Assembly: GCF_003955715.1 (NCBI RefSeq)
Contig: NZ_CP034463.1
Span: 4,092,001 to 4,156,000 of the forward strand
Source: Streptomyces aquilus
GTDB lineage: Bacteria > Actinomycetota > Actinomycetes > Streptomycetales > Streptomycetaceae
Length of the DNA stretch: 64,000 bases
Reading direction: 5' to 3'
A model generated the notes under the pieces. That model worked only from the letters and a program-made list of their open reading frames with translations, did no database searches and had not been told where the DNA came from. Positions 25,967 through 33,796 of this stretch are shown in pieces. How positions within the stretch are numbered: position 1 is the first letter of the stretch; every line of letters begins with the position of its first letter. A program made the translations under genes and the position numbers.

Positions 25967-25998
25967 GAGGGGGCCTGGTCCGTCGACCAGGCCCCCTC
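25967..25998 (+). terminator. Terminator of the rbs operon
   Basis: GAGGGGGCCTGGTC (25967-25980) and GACCAGGCCCCCTC (25985-25998) form a perfect 14-bp stem with a CGTC tetraloop, 36 bases after the rbsD stop. Confidence 0.85.
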
Positions 25999-26130
25999 GG
26001 CCTTTCCCCCTCCAGATCAGAACCCCCGCGATCCCCCCAGATCCCCTCCCCAGAAGTCCTGATGCCAAGTACGACACGGCAGGTGCGGGGAGGGTTGTAC
26101 GGCTTCTCGAGAAATTTTCACCGGGCCGCT

Positions 26131-26580
26131 CTAGCGGGGCTCAGGCACCGGATGCGGGTCGGCGAGGACCACGCCCCAGCTGTCGTCGTCCCCGATCCGG
26201 ACGGTGAGTTCCTGAGTGCGGCGGGACTTGGCGAAGTGCAGCACCACGTCCTGGCGTACGGACCCCTCGTCGAGGAAGTCCGCGGTCACCTTCCCGCCGG
26301 CGTCGGCGGCGTACGTCTTGATCCAGGCGCGGGCCTGCGGGCGTCCGTCGCCGTCCTCGGTGTGCAGGGCGGCCAGTGCCTCGGCGTCCTGGTCGGCGAG
26401 GTGCCAGACGATCTGCTGGACGGTGCCGAGGCTGCCGGTGGAGGGGTGGCCGGTGACCTGGAGGGGGCGGTGGTTGGTGTAGGCGGTCTGGTACTCCGTC
26501 GGGCCGTTGTCGTCGCCGCATGCCGTCAGCAGGGCGCCGAGGGCGAGGGCCAGGGCGGGCAGGCGCAGGGTGCGGATCAT
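26131..26580 (-). CDS. Small secreted lipoprotein
   Basis: A 149-residue lipoprotein: MIRTLRLPALALALGALLTA then the lipobox Cys in LLTAC, followed by an acidic GDDNGPTEYQ spacer. The mature part (about 125 residues; QIVWHLADQDAEALAALHTE; DSWGVVLADP) looks like a compact NTF2-like or DUF domain that I cannot name. It would be anchored on the outer face of the membrane. It lies 31 bases downstream of the truncated secreted protein gene on the same strand. Confidence 0.75.
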   Translation of the reverse strand: MIRTLRLPALALALGALLTACGDDNGPTEYQTAYTNHRPLQVTGHPSTGSLGTVQQIVWHLADQDAEALAALHTEDGDGRPQARAWIKTYAADAGGKVTADFLDEGSVRQDVVLHFAKSRRTQELTVRIGDDDSWGVVLADPHPVPEPR

Positions 26581-26611
26581 TCTCAGCTCCTCGGCTTGGG
26601 GCGCAGGATGA

Positions 26612-26986
26612 TCACGCGCTCGATGTAGCCAGGTCGCGGGGTTTCGCGGTACGGGCCTCGGCGAGCGAGTCGGCGATGTCGCCGCCCTCGCCGGCGAGCG
26701 TGAGGCCGGCGGGGTGGGCCTTGGGCGCCACGGTGCCGTCCGCGCGGGCGGTCAGGTCGGTGTCGACCGGGACCCAGCGGCCGTCGCGTTCGAAGCGGAT
26801 CGGGCCCGCGGTCAGCTCGGTCGTCAGGGAGCCGTCCCCGTGCACCCAGGTGGTCGAGGTCTCGGCGCGCTCGGACAGCGCCTCCACCGGGGAGCCTGTG
26901 CGATGCGCCGCGGCGTGCACCGGGCCGGCCGGCAGCAGGACGGACAGGAGAACCAGGCCGGTGGTACCGGCCTTCGGTATGCGCAT
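26612..26986 (-). pseudogene. Truncated N-terminus of a large secreted repeat-type protein
   Basis: A 124-residue frame starting MRIPKAGTTGLVLLSVLLPA with a Sec signal peptide cleaved near GPVHAAAH. The mature part (TTWVHGDGSLTTELTAGPIR; FERDGRWVPVDTDLTARADG) closely resembles the N-terminal module of very large Streptomyces surface proteins of the DNRLRE/LamG/RHS kind, in which it is followed by many hundreds of residues. Here the frame ends after about 75 module residues. It is therefore probably a deletion remnant, though a short functional secreted protein cannot be excluded. The upstream region (26987-27120) is AT-rich and looks like an intact promoter. Confidence 0.55.
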
Positions 26987-27126
26987 GTTTTGTTGCGGCC
27001 TTTGGTCAATGGGCGGTAATGCGACCGCAAAGACTAAGAGGCTCCCGTGAGGAACACATACCGATCGATGACCGGATTGCAACGATCTATCCGGATATTG
27101 CGTGAGTGACAATGACCATCGGTGAT

Positions 27127-27166
27127 TTCGGAACGCCGACGGCACGAATCCCGTCGGCGTTCCGAA
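27127..27166 (-). terminator. Terminator of the Gfo/DapA-like/isomerase operon
   Basis: TTCGGAACGCCGACGG (27127-27142) and CCGTCGGCGTTCCGAA (27151-27166) form a perfect 16-bp stem with an 8-nt loop, 11 bases beyond the isomerase stop at 27177. Confidence 0.85.
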
Positions 27167-27176
27167 GCCCGTCCTG

Positions 27177-28010
27177 CTATGCCGTGTGCTCCACGAACCG
27201 TGCCGCCGTCTCCGCCAGCACCTCCCGCCCGTCCCGCGCCCACAGCCCGTCGTTGAACAGCTCCACCTCGATCGCGCCGGTGTACCCGGCCGCCTCGACG
27301 TAGCCCTGCCACTCGCGCATGTCGATCGCGCCGTCGCCGATCTGGCCGCGGCCGTTGAGGACGCCCTCGGGCAACGGGGTGGTCCAGTCGGCGAGTTGGA
27401 AGGTGTGGATACGGCCCGACGCGCCCGCGCGGGCGATCTGGGCGGGGGCGTTGTCGTCCCACCAGATGTGGTACGTGTCGACCGTGACGCCGACCTGGTG
27501 GGCCGGGAAGCGTTCCGCGAGGTCGAGGGCCTGCTTGAGCGTCGAGACCACGCAGCGGTCGGAGGCGTACATCGGGTGGAGAGGCTCGATGGCCAGCTTC
27601 ACACCGCGCTCCTCCGCGTACGGGCCCAGCTCGCTCAGCGCGTCGGCGATCCGTTCCCGGGCGCCATGCAGGTCCTTCGAACCGGCCGGGAGACCGCCGG
27701 AGACCAGCACCAGCGTGTCCGTGCCCAGCGTCGCCGCCTCGTCGATCGCGCGGCGGTTGTCGTCCAGCGCCTTGGAACGTTCCCCCGGCTCGATCGCCGT
27801 GAAGAAGCCGCCGCGGCACAGGGTCGTGACGGTCAGGCCCGCGTCGCGGATCAGCTTGGCGGTCGCCTCCAGGCCGTACGTCTGGACGGGCTCGCGCCAC
27901 AGGCCGACGTTGGCGATGCCCAACTGGCCGCAGGCGTCGACCAGTTCCGGCATCGACAGCTGCTTGACCGTCATCTGGTTGATGGAGAAGCGTTCAAGTC
28001 CGGTGCTCAC
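27177..28010 (-). CDS. Sugar phosphate isomerase/epimerase
   Basis: A 277-residue xylose-isomerase-like TIM barrel. Metal-ligand motifs are in order: VKLAIEPLHPM (Glu), VGVTVDTYHIWWDDN (Asp, His), RIHTFQLADW (His) and IEVELFND (Glu). It would isomerise or epimerise a keto sugar or inositol-like compound. GTG 28010 overlaps the upstream aldolase-like gene by four bases, and the operon's dehydrogenase is next upstream, so the three act in one catabolic route. A strong terminator follows. Confidence 0.87.
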   Translation of the reverse strand: MSTGLERFSINQMTVKQLSMPELVDACGQLGIANVGLWREPVQTYGLEATAKLIRDAGLTVTTLCRGGFFTAIEPGERSKALDDNRRAIDEAATLGTDTLVLVSGGLPAGSKDLHGARERIADALSELGPYAEERGVKLAIEPLHPMYASDRCVVSTLKQALDLAERFPAHQVGVTVDTYHIWWDDNAPAQIARAGASGRIHTFQLADWTTPLPEGVLNGRGQIGDGAIDMREWQGYVEAAGYTGAIEVELFNDGLWARDGREVLAETAARFVEHTA

Positions 28011-29161
28011 TGGACCACTCCGTACAGGGCGAGCAGGGTCTTCATCCGCTCCTCCGCCAGCTTCGGGTCCGGGAACAGGCCCAGGCCGTCCGCCAGTTCG
28101 TAGGCGCGGGTGAAGTGCGGGAGGGAGCGGGCCGACTGGAGGCCGCCGACCATCGTGAAGTGGCTCTGGTGGCCCGCCAGCCACGCCAGGAAGACCACGC
28201 CCGTCTTGTAGAAGCGGGTGGGAGCCTGGAAGAGGTGGCGGGACAACTCGACGGTGGGGTCGAGGAGTTCGCGGAAGCCGGCCACGTTCCCGGTGTCCAG
28301 GACGCGGACCGCCTCCGCCGCCAGCGGGCCCAGCGGGTCGAAGATGCCGAGCAGGGCGTGACTGAAGCCCTTCTCGTCGCCCGCGATCAGCTCGGGGTAG
28401 TTGAAGTCGTCGCCGGTGTAGCAGCGGACGCCCTGCGGGAGGCGGCGGCGGATGTCGATCTCGCGCTGGGCCTCCAGGAGGGAGACCTTGATGCCGTCGA
28501 CCTTGTCCGGGTGGGCCGCGATGACCTCCAGGAAGGTGTCCGTGGCCGCGTCCAGGTCGGACGAACCCCAGTAGCCCTCCAGCGCCGGGTCGAACATGGG
28601 GCCCAGCCAGTGCAGGATCACCGGCTCGGACGCCTGGCGGAGGAGGTGGCCGTAGACCTCCAGGTAGTCCTCGGGGCCGGAGGCCGCGGCGGCCAGCGCC
28701 CGCGAGGCCATCAGGATGGCCTGGGCTCCGGACTCCTCCACGAGGGCGAGCTGCTCCTCGTAGGCGGCGCGGACCTCGGCCAGGGTCGCCGGGCCGGTGA
28801 GCTGGTCGGTGCCGACGCCGCAGGCGATCAGGCCGCCGACGGACTTCGCCTCGGCGGCGGACCGGCGGATCAGCTCCGCCGCGCCCGCCCAGTCCAGCCC
28901 CATGCCGCGCTGGGCGGTGTCCATCGCCTCCGCCACACCGAGGCCGTGGGACCACAGGTGGCGGCGGAAGGCGAGGGTAGCGTCCCAGTCGACGGCGGCC
29001 GGGGAGTCGGGGGTCGTGTCCGCGAACGGGTCGGCCACCACGTGCGCCGCCGAGAAGACCGTACGGGAGGTGAAAGGCGTGCCGGTCTTCACCGGCAGCG
29101 GCTCGGTGCGGGGCTCGTACGCCCTCAAGCCGCCCTTGAAGTCGGGGAGTCGGATCGTCAC
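28007..29161 (-). CDS. DapA-superfamily aldolase/dehydratase-like protein (DUF993)
   Basis: A 384-residue protein of the dihydrodipicolinate synthase-like family known as DUF993, about 80 residues longer than DapA. The likely Schiff-base lysine lies in KVDGIKVSLLEA, and GVRCYTGDDFNYPELIAGDE is a conserved family stretch. Members are expected to cleave or dehydrate a keto sugar acid through a Schiff base. It is translationally coupled to both neighbours (GTGA overlaps at 29158-29161 and 28007-28010), between a sugar dehydrogenase and an isomerase. The actual reaction is not established. Confidence 0.8.
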   Translation of the reverse strand: MTIRLPDFKGGLRAYEPRTEPLPVKTGTPFTSRTVFSAAHVVADPFADTTPDSPAAVDWDATLAFRRHLWSHGLGVAEAMDTAQRGMGLDWAGAAELIRRSAAEAKSVGGLIACGVGTDQLTGPATLAEVRAAYEEQLALVEESGAQAILMASRALAAAASGPEDYLEVYGHLLRQASEPVILHWLGPMFDPALEGYWGSSDLDAATDTFLEVIAAHPDKVDGIKVSLLEAQREIDIRRRLPQGVRCYTGDDFNYPELIAGDEKGFSHALLGIFDPLGPLAAEAVRVLDTGNVAGFRELLDPTVELSRHLFQAPTRFYKTGVVFLAWLAGHQSHFTMVGGLQSARSLPHFTRAYELADGLGLFPDPKLAEERMKTLLALYGVVQ

Positions 29162-30309
29162 AGCGCGATCTCCGGTACGTCGAGACGGCGGCCCTCCGCC
29201 GAGGACCTCAGGCCCAGCTCGGCGAGCTGGACGCCGCGGGCGCCGGCGAGGAGGTCCCAGTGGTAGGGGGCGTCGGCGTAGACGTGCTTGAGGAACAGCT
29301 CCCACTGCGCCTTGAAGCCGTTGTCGAACTCGGCGTTGTCCGGGACCTCCTGCCACTGGTCGCGGAAGACCTCGGTGGCGGGGATGTCCGGGTTCCAGAC
29401 CGGCTTGGGGGTGGCGCTGCGGTGCTGGACACGGCAGTTGCGCAGACCGGCGACGGCGGAGCCCTCCGTCCCGTCGACCTGGAACTCGACGAGCTCGTCG
29501 CGGTTGACGCGGACGGCCCAGGAGGAGTTGATCTGCGCGATGGCGCCGCCGTCGAGCTCGAAGATGCCGTACGCGGCGTCGTCGGCGGTGGCGTCGTAGG
29601 GCTTGTCGTTCTCGTCCCAGCGCTGCGGGATGTGGGTGGCGGTGAGGGCCTGGACGGTCTTCACGCGGCCGAAGAGCTCGTGGAGGACGTACTCCCAGTG
29701 CGGGAACATGTCGACGACGATGCCGCCGCCGTCCTCGGAGCGGTAGTTCCAGCTCGGGCGCTGGGCCTGCTGCCAGTCGCCCTCGAAGACCCAGTAGCCG
29801 AACTCGCCGCGGATGGAGAGGATCCGGCCGAAGAAGCCGCCGTCGATGAGGCGCTTCAGCTTGAGCAGGCCGGGGAGGAAGAGCTTGTCCTGGACCACGC
29901 CGTGCTTGATGCCCGCCGCGTTCGCGAGGCGGGCCAGCTCCAGGGCGCCGTCGAGGCCGGTGGCGGTGGGCTTCTCGGTGTAGATGTGCTTGCCCGCCGC
30001 GATCGCCTTCCTGATCGCCTCCTCGCGGGCCGAGGTGACCTGGGCGTCGAAGTAGATGTCGACGGTCGGGTCGGCGAGGACCTCGTCCACGTCGGTCGCC
30101 CAGTGCTCCAGACCGTGCTGCTCGGCGAGCGCCTTCAGCGCGTGCTCGCGGCGGCCGACCAGGATCGGCTCCGGCCACAGCACGGTGCCGTCGCCGAGGT
30201 CGAGGCCGCCCTGCTCGCGGAGGGCCAGGATGGAGCGGACCAGGTGCTGGCGGTAGCCCATGCGTCCGGTCACGCCGTTCATGGCGATCCGCACCGTCTT
30301 GCGTGTCAC
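29158..30309 (-). CDS. Gfo/Idh/MocA family sugar oxidoreductase
   Basis: A 383-residue NAD(P)-dependent dehydrogenase. The N-terminal Rossmann motif is VRIAMNGVTGRMGYRQH and the family Glu-Lys-Pro motif appears in HIYTEKPTATGLDGALELA; a Gfo/Idh C-terminal domain follows (GGGIVVDMFPHWEYVLHELF includes the conserved Asp/His type region). It would oxidise a sugar or cyclitol to its keto form as the first step of the operon's pathway. GTG 30309 is the first start; an ATG nine codons later is possible. Control by the divergent LacI regulator is expected through the operator at 30402-30415. Confidence 0.88.
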   Translation of the reverse strand: MTRKTVRIAMNGVTGRMGYRQHLVRSILALREQGGLDLGDGTVLWPEPILVGRREHALKALAEQHGLEHWATDVDEVLADPTVDIYFDAQVTSAREEAIRKAIAAGKHIYTEKPTATGLDGALELARLANAAGIKHGVVQDKLFLPGLLKLKRLIDGGFFGRILSIRGEFGYWVFEGDWQQAQRPSWNYRSEDGGGIVVDMFPHWEYVLHELFGRVKTVQALTATHIPQRWDENDKPYDATADDAAYGIFELDGGAIAQINSSWAVRVNRDELVEFQVDGTEGSAVAGLRNCRVQHRSATPKPVWNPDIPATEVFRDQWQEVPDNAEFDNGFKAQWELFLKHVYADAPYHWDLLAGARGVQLAELGLRSSAEGRRLDVPEIAL

Positions 30310-30401
30310 GTCGGTCCCTTCGTAGGCGTCGTACGCAGCGTTCCCTGCGCATTCCGTACGCGGTTGTGCGCGCCGCGTACGCCTCGACTGGTGAGCGATA
30401 C

Positions 30402-30415
30402 AGCAAGCGCTTTCT
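30402..30415. promoter_or_regulatory. LacI-type operator
   Basis: AGCAAGCGCTTTCT is a near-palindrome centred on AAGCGCTT with the central CG of LacI-family sites. It is 93 bases upstream of the dehydrogenase start and lies between that operon and the lacI gene at 30678, whose product is the obvious candidate repressor. Confidence 0.65.
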
Positions 30416-30519
30416 ATCTACGAAGAAGCTAGCCTCTGACCAGCGGTCTGGACAAGACCGTGACGGGGTTGAGTTGTTCGAGGGGGCGAACAACGGGGGT
30501 CGGGGGCCTTAAGGTCTGG

Positions 30520-30604
30520 GGGGTTGCGTGGCCTTGGGGGTTGCGTGGCCCTGGGGGACTGCGTGGCCTGCGGGGTCGTGTGCCCTGCGGGGCCCTGTGG
30601 CCCG
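30520..30604. repeat. Five tandem copies of a 17-bp unit
   Basis: Units start at 30520, 30537, 30554, 30571 and 30588. The first two are GGGGTTGCGTGGCCTTG and GGGGTTGCGTGGCCCTG; copies 3-5 diverge progressively while keeping the 17-bp period and the GTGGCC core. The array is G-rich on the plus strand and lies 74 bases before the LacI gene. Confidence 0.8.
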
Positions 30605-30677
30605 TACGAAACCAATGCCTTGCGCCTGTGCGTGTACAACGAGGTACGACTGAGATGCGCGACCGGAGGACGACGAG

Positions 30678-31724
30678 ATGACGGTGACCCTGGCGGACGT
30701 GGCGGCGCGCGCACAGGTCTCGCCCGCGACGGTGTCGCGCGTGCTGAACGGGAACTACCCCGTGGCCGCTTCCACCCGCGAGCGGGTGCTGCGCGCCGTG
30801 GACGAGCTGGACTACGTGCTGAACGGACCGGCGAGCGCGCTGGCCGCGGCCACGTCCGACCTGGTGGGGATTCTCGTCAACGACATCGCCGACCCCTTCT
30901 TCGGGATCATGGCGAGCGCCATCCAGTCGGAGATCGGCGGTCCGGGCGGACGCGCGGGCGGTGAGCGCCTCGCGGTGACCTGCAACACGGGCGGCTCCCC
31001 GGAGCGCGAACTGACCTATCTGACGCTGCTCCAGAGACAGCGGGCGGCGGCCGTCGTGCTGACCGGTGGCGCCGTCGAGGACGCGCCGCACGCGGCGGCC
31101 GTGGCCGCGAAGCTGCGCAAGCTGGGCGAGGCGGGGACGCGGGTGGTGCTGTGCGGGCGGCCCGCGGTGCCGGACACCTCGGCCATCGCGCTGACCTTCG
31201 ACAACCGTGGGGGCGGGCGGGAGCTCACCGAGCATCTGATCGGGCTCGGCCACCGGCGGCTCGGGTACATCGCGGGCCCGGAGGAGCGGACGACCACCCG
31301 GCACCGGCTGGAGGGGCACCGGGCCGCGCTCGCCGACGCGGGGATCGAGGAGGACCCGCGGTGGACCGTGCACGGGCCGTACGACCGTCGGGCCGGGTAC
31401 GAGGCGACCCTGGAGCTGCTGCGGCGGGACCCGTCGCTCACGGCGGTGGTCGCGGCGAACGACTCCGTCGCGCTGGGGGCGTGCGCCGCCCTGCGGGACT
31501 CGGGGCTGCGGATTCCGGACGACGTGTCGGTCGCCGGGTTCGATGATCTGCCGTTCAGCATCGACGCGGTGCCGGCGTTGACGACGGTGCGGTTGCCGCT
31601 CGCGGAGGCGGGGGCTCGGGCGGGGCGGATCGCGATGGGGCGGGAGGAGCCGCCGCCCGGGGGGATTGCCGTGATTCGGGGGGAGTTGATGGTGCGGGGG
31701 TCCACGGGGGGTCCGCGGGGTTGA
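30678..31724 (+). CDS. LacI family transcriptional regulator
   Basis: A 348-residue LacI/GalR regulator. The helix-turn-helix is MTVTLADVAARAQVSPATVS with RVLNGNYPVAASTRERVLRA, then a sugar-binding core (LVGILVNDIADPFFGIMASA; VVAANDSVALGACAALRDSG; VSVAGFDDLPFS). ATG 30678 has GGAGG upstream. It is divergent from the dehydrogenase/aldolase/isomerase operon and most likely represses it in response to a sugar or pathway intermediate. The C-terminus after about residue 335 is Gly-rich and variable. Confidence 0.88.
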   Translation: MTVTLADVAARAQVSPATVSRVLNGNYPVAASTRERVLRAVDELDYVLNGPASALAAATSDLVGILVNDIADPFFGIMASAIQSEIGGPGGRAGGERLAVTCNTGGSPERELTYLTLLQRQRAAAVVLTGGAVEDAPHAAAVAAKLRKLGEAGTRVVLCGRPAVPDTSAIALTFDNRGGGRELTEHLIGLGHRRLGYIAGPEERTTTRHRLEGHRAALADAGIEEDPRWTVHGPYDRRAGYEATLELLRRDPSLTAVVAANDSVALGACAALRDSGLRIPDDVSVAGFDDLPFSIDAVPALTTVRLPLAEAGARAGRIAMGREEPPPGGIAVIRGELMVRGSTGGPRG

Positions 31725-31750
31725 TCGCGTCGTAGGTGACGCGGGACGAC

Positions 31751-31810
31751 CGGCGGCGGCGCGGGGCGACCGGCGGCGGCGCGGGGCGACCGGCGGCGGC
31801 GCGGGGCGAC
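31751..31810. repeat. Three identical tandem 20-bp units
   Basis: CGGCGGCGGCGCGGGGCGAC is repeated exactly at 31751-31770, 31771-31790 and 31791-31810, with partial matches before (CGGGACGAC) and after (CGGCG). It starts 26 bases after the LacI stop. Exact identity suggests recent slippage or expansion. Confidence 0.85.
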
Positions 31811-31832
31811 CGGCGTCTCCTTTGGGTTCGCG

Positions 31833-32052
31833 GTGGCCGAGCGTGGTGGAGAACTGTCCCACGACGTACGGGAGTTGCTGCTCGCAGGGCATCGGGGCGC
31901 CGTGCCGCGATTCTCCGCGCGGGGTTCGGGCTCGCGGAGGTCAGGGCGGTGCTGGAGCGGGTCCTCGGCGGGGAGCTCTCCGGGACCCGGCCCGAGATGG
32001 AGTCGCCCGCACGCCGGTTGCGGGGTGCCGGCGTCGAGGTCGTCGTGTCGGC
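31833..32052 (+). pseudogene. Possible frameshifted gene remnant
   Basis: From GTG 31833 the frame reads VAERGGELSHDVRELLLAGH and onward to about 31909. After that point codon usage becomes strongly Streptomyces-like in the next frame, reading AGFGLAEVRAVLERVLGGEL and RRLRGAGVEVVV up to the GNAT gene end. A single frameshift near 31905 would join them. The family is not recognisable. Confidence 0.3.
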
Positions 32053-32685
32053 TCACGCCGCCAGGCGCTGCTCCGGAAAGCGCGTCGTCAGCCAGACTCC
32101 GAGGCCCGGTGTCAGGGGGACGTGCCGGGGATGGCGGAAGCCCAGGGAGCGCAGCTGGTCGGTGTGGCGGACCGCGAGGGTGAGGGCCACCGCCGTGGCG
32201 GTCTCCGCGTCCACCTCGGCGAGGCCGGGGGCGAGGAGGTCGGCGACCAGGGTCGGCTCCCAGGCCTCCGTGTCGTCCTGGGCGCAGACGGTGACGACCG
32301 TCCAGTGCGGTTCGGCGGGGCCGGCCTTCTTCAGGGCCGCCGGGAGGAGCGGGCTCTCGGGCGGGCGGACGGCGAGTTCGCGGGCGAACAGGGAGCCCAG
32401 GCGGGCGTGCGGAGGCTCGGCGCCGGCGTCCGGCGGCATCCAGACGGCGGCCGCGAGCAGCTCGCCGTCGGCGCGCTCGGCCACCCACACCTGGCCCTCC
32501 TCCAACGCGTGGTGAGCCAGCAGCAGGCGCATGGCGCGCTGCGCCTGGTCCCAGTCGCCGGCCAGGCACTCCCCCGAGCGGAGCACGGGCGACGGCGGGG
32601 TGATCAGGCGGACCACCGCCGGTACGTCGACCAGGCCGGCCGGGCGGATGACGGCGGTACGGGGGCGCAGTCGCAGGATCGTCAT
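32053..32685 (-). CDS. GNAT-like acetyltransferase
   Basis: A 210-residue protein with the fold pattern of small GNAT acetyltransferases common in Streptomyces: an N-terminal VIRPAGLVDVPAVVRLI strand-helix, GQVWVAERADGELLAAAVWM in the middle, and the C-terminal LAVRHTDQLRSLGFRHPRHV. The acetyl-CoA pyrophosphate loop is weak (around WEPTLVADLLAPGLAEVDAE), as in divergent members. It is 16 bases downstream of the EamA exporter gene and probably co-transcribed with it. The substrate is unknown. Confidence 0.65.
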   Translation of the reverse strand: MTILRLRPRTAVIRPAGLVDVPAVVRLITPPSPVLRSGECLAGDWDQAQRAMRLLLAHHALEEGQVWVAERADGELLAAAVWMPPDAGAEPPHARLGSLFARELAVRPPESPLLPAALKKAGPAEPHWTVVTVCAQDDTEAWEPTLVADLLAPGLAEVDAETATAVALTLAVRHTDQLRSLGFRHPRHVPLTPGLGVWLTTRFPEQRLAA

Positions 32686-32701
32686 GTGCGGGGTCTGCCT
32701 T

Positions 32702-33667
32702 TCACAACGACCGGGCGGGGCCGGTCAGTTCGACGGTTGCGGGGGTGAGGGACGGGCGGGGGGCCACCACCGCGACCGGTACCGTCCGGTTCGGGGTGTG
32801 GGGGGTGCGGGGCGCCCGGAGGGTGCGCGGGGCACTCGACGTGCTCGACGCGCCCGACGTGCTCGGTGCCTCCTGTGCGCGGCTCAGCAGCGTCACGCCG
32901 TACACCGCCGCCGCTGCCCCTGCCAGCGCGAGCAGCGTGCCCGTGCCGCCGTACTGGAATCCCTCGCCCAGGAGCGCGATGCCGATGGCGGACGCGGTGA
33001 CCGGGTTGACCAGGGTGAGGAGGGCGAGGGGGCCGCCGAGGCCGCTGCGGTACGCCTGCTGGGAGAGCAGCAGGCCGCCGACCGCGAAGCCCACCGTCAG
33101 GACCCCCACCAGAGCCGTGCCCCAGGACACCGTCGGGCCCACCGCGAGCTTCTGCGACAGCGTGGAGCCGACACCGGAGGCGATGCCGGACGCCGCGGCG
33201 AACGCCAGGCCTCCCGTGCCCGCGCTCACCAGCACCGCCACCGCGCCCGCCGCGAAGAGCGCGACGGCCAGGACCTCGGCGGTGCCCAGCGTGTCGTGCG
33301 GCGCGCCACCCGTCGCGGTGACCAGGAGCAGCGTGCTCAGGCCTACGAGGGTGTAGGCGACGCCCCGCCACTGGGTGCCGGAGGTGCGGCGGCCCGTGGC
33401 CAGCGAGCCCAGCGGCACCGCGAGCACCAGGCTCAGCGCGCCGAGCGGCTGGACCAGGGTCAGCGGGCCGTAGCGCAGGGCGACCACGTGGAGCAGCGCG
33501 CCGCCCGCGTTGAGGGCCACCGACCCCCACCAGGCGCCGCGGGCCAGTGCGCCGCGCATGCCCGGCGTGGCCGCCGCGGTCCGTTCCTGGACGACGGCGG
33601 CCGTGGCGTAGCAGACCGCCGAGATGAGGGAGAGGGCGACCGCCAGCAGCACCGGGGACGCTGTCAT
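32702..33667 (-). CDS. EamA/DMT family transporter
   Basis: A 321-residue membrane protein with about ten hydrophobic segments (LLAVALSLISAVCYATAAVV; WGSVALNAGGALLHVVALRY; LVNPVTASAIGIALLGE). It belongs to the drug/metabolite transporter superfamily, likely an exporter of small metabolites. The start at 33667 is preceded by AGGAGGT eight bases away. The C-terminal 60 residues after LLSRAQE are a Ser/Thr/Pro/Ala-rich tail without membrane segments. Two perfect inverted repeats upstream (33714-33730 and 33756-33771) suggest tight transcriptional control. Confidence 0.8.
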   Translation of the reverse strand: MTASPVLLAVALSLISAVCYATAAVVQERTAAATPGMRGALARGAWWGSVALNAGGALLHVVALRYGPLTLVQPLGALSLVLAVPLGSLATGRRTSGTQWRGVAYTLVGLSTLLLVTATGGAPHDTLGTAEVLAVALFAAGAVAVLVSAGTGGLAFAAASGIASGVGSTLSQKLAVGPTVSWGTALVGVLTVGFAVGGLLLSQQAYRSGLGGPLALLTLVNPVTASAIGIALLGEGFQYGGTGTLLALAGAAAAVYGVTLLSRAQEAPSTSGASSTSSAPRTLRAPRTPHTPNRTVPVAVVAPRPSLTPATVELTGPARSL

Positions 33668-33713
33668 CGGGCCCACCTCCTCGCCGGGCCGGGCCCACGC
33701 CCGACCGCATCAA

Positions 33714-33730
33714 TACGAAACCGTTTCGTA
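33714..33730. promoter_or_regulatory. Inverted repeat TACGAAAC-C-GTTTCGTA
   Basis: Perfect 8-1-8 palindrome 47 bases upstream of the EamA gene start, just downstream of a plausible leftward promoter. The half-site style is common for TetR-type repressors. No such regulator is adjacent. Confidence 0.65.
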
Positions 33731-33755
33731 CAGATAGGCTACGGAGCCTCTTAGC

Positions 33756-33771
33756 GAAACGCAAGCGTTTC
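33756..33771. promoter_or_regulatory. Inverted repeat GAAACGC-AA-GCGTTTC
   Basis: Perfect 7-2-7 palindrome overlapping a leftward -35-like TTGCGT that is 17 bp from TAGCCT. It shares the GAAAC/GTTTC core with the palindrome at 33714-33730, suggesting the same protein binds both. Confidence 0.6.
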
Positions 33772-33796
33772 TTTTGGCGGGGCTTTCAACGGGCCT

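Larger units (their letters stand above)
30310..30677. other. Regulatory interval between divergent operons
   Basis: 368 bases with no gene. It holds a LacI-type operator (30402-30415) on the side of the dehydrogenase operon and a 17-bp tandem array (30520-30604) on the side of the LacI gene. The stretch 30395-30450 is AT-richer and probably contains the leftward promoter. Confidence 0.6.
31725..32052. other. 328-base interval with tandem repeat and possible gene remnant
   Basis: Contains three identical 20-bp tandem units at 31751-31810 with partial copies on both sides, then a stretch (31833-32050) whose two plus-strand frames look like one broken coding sequence. No intact gene fits. It separates the LacI gene from the convergent GNAT gene. 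Confidence 0.5.
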
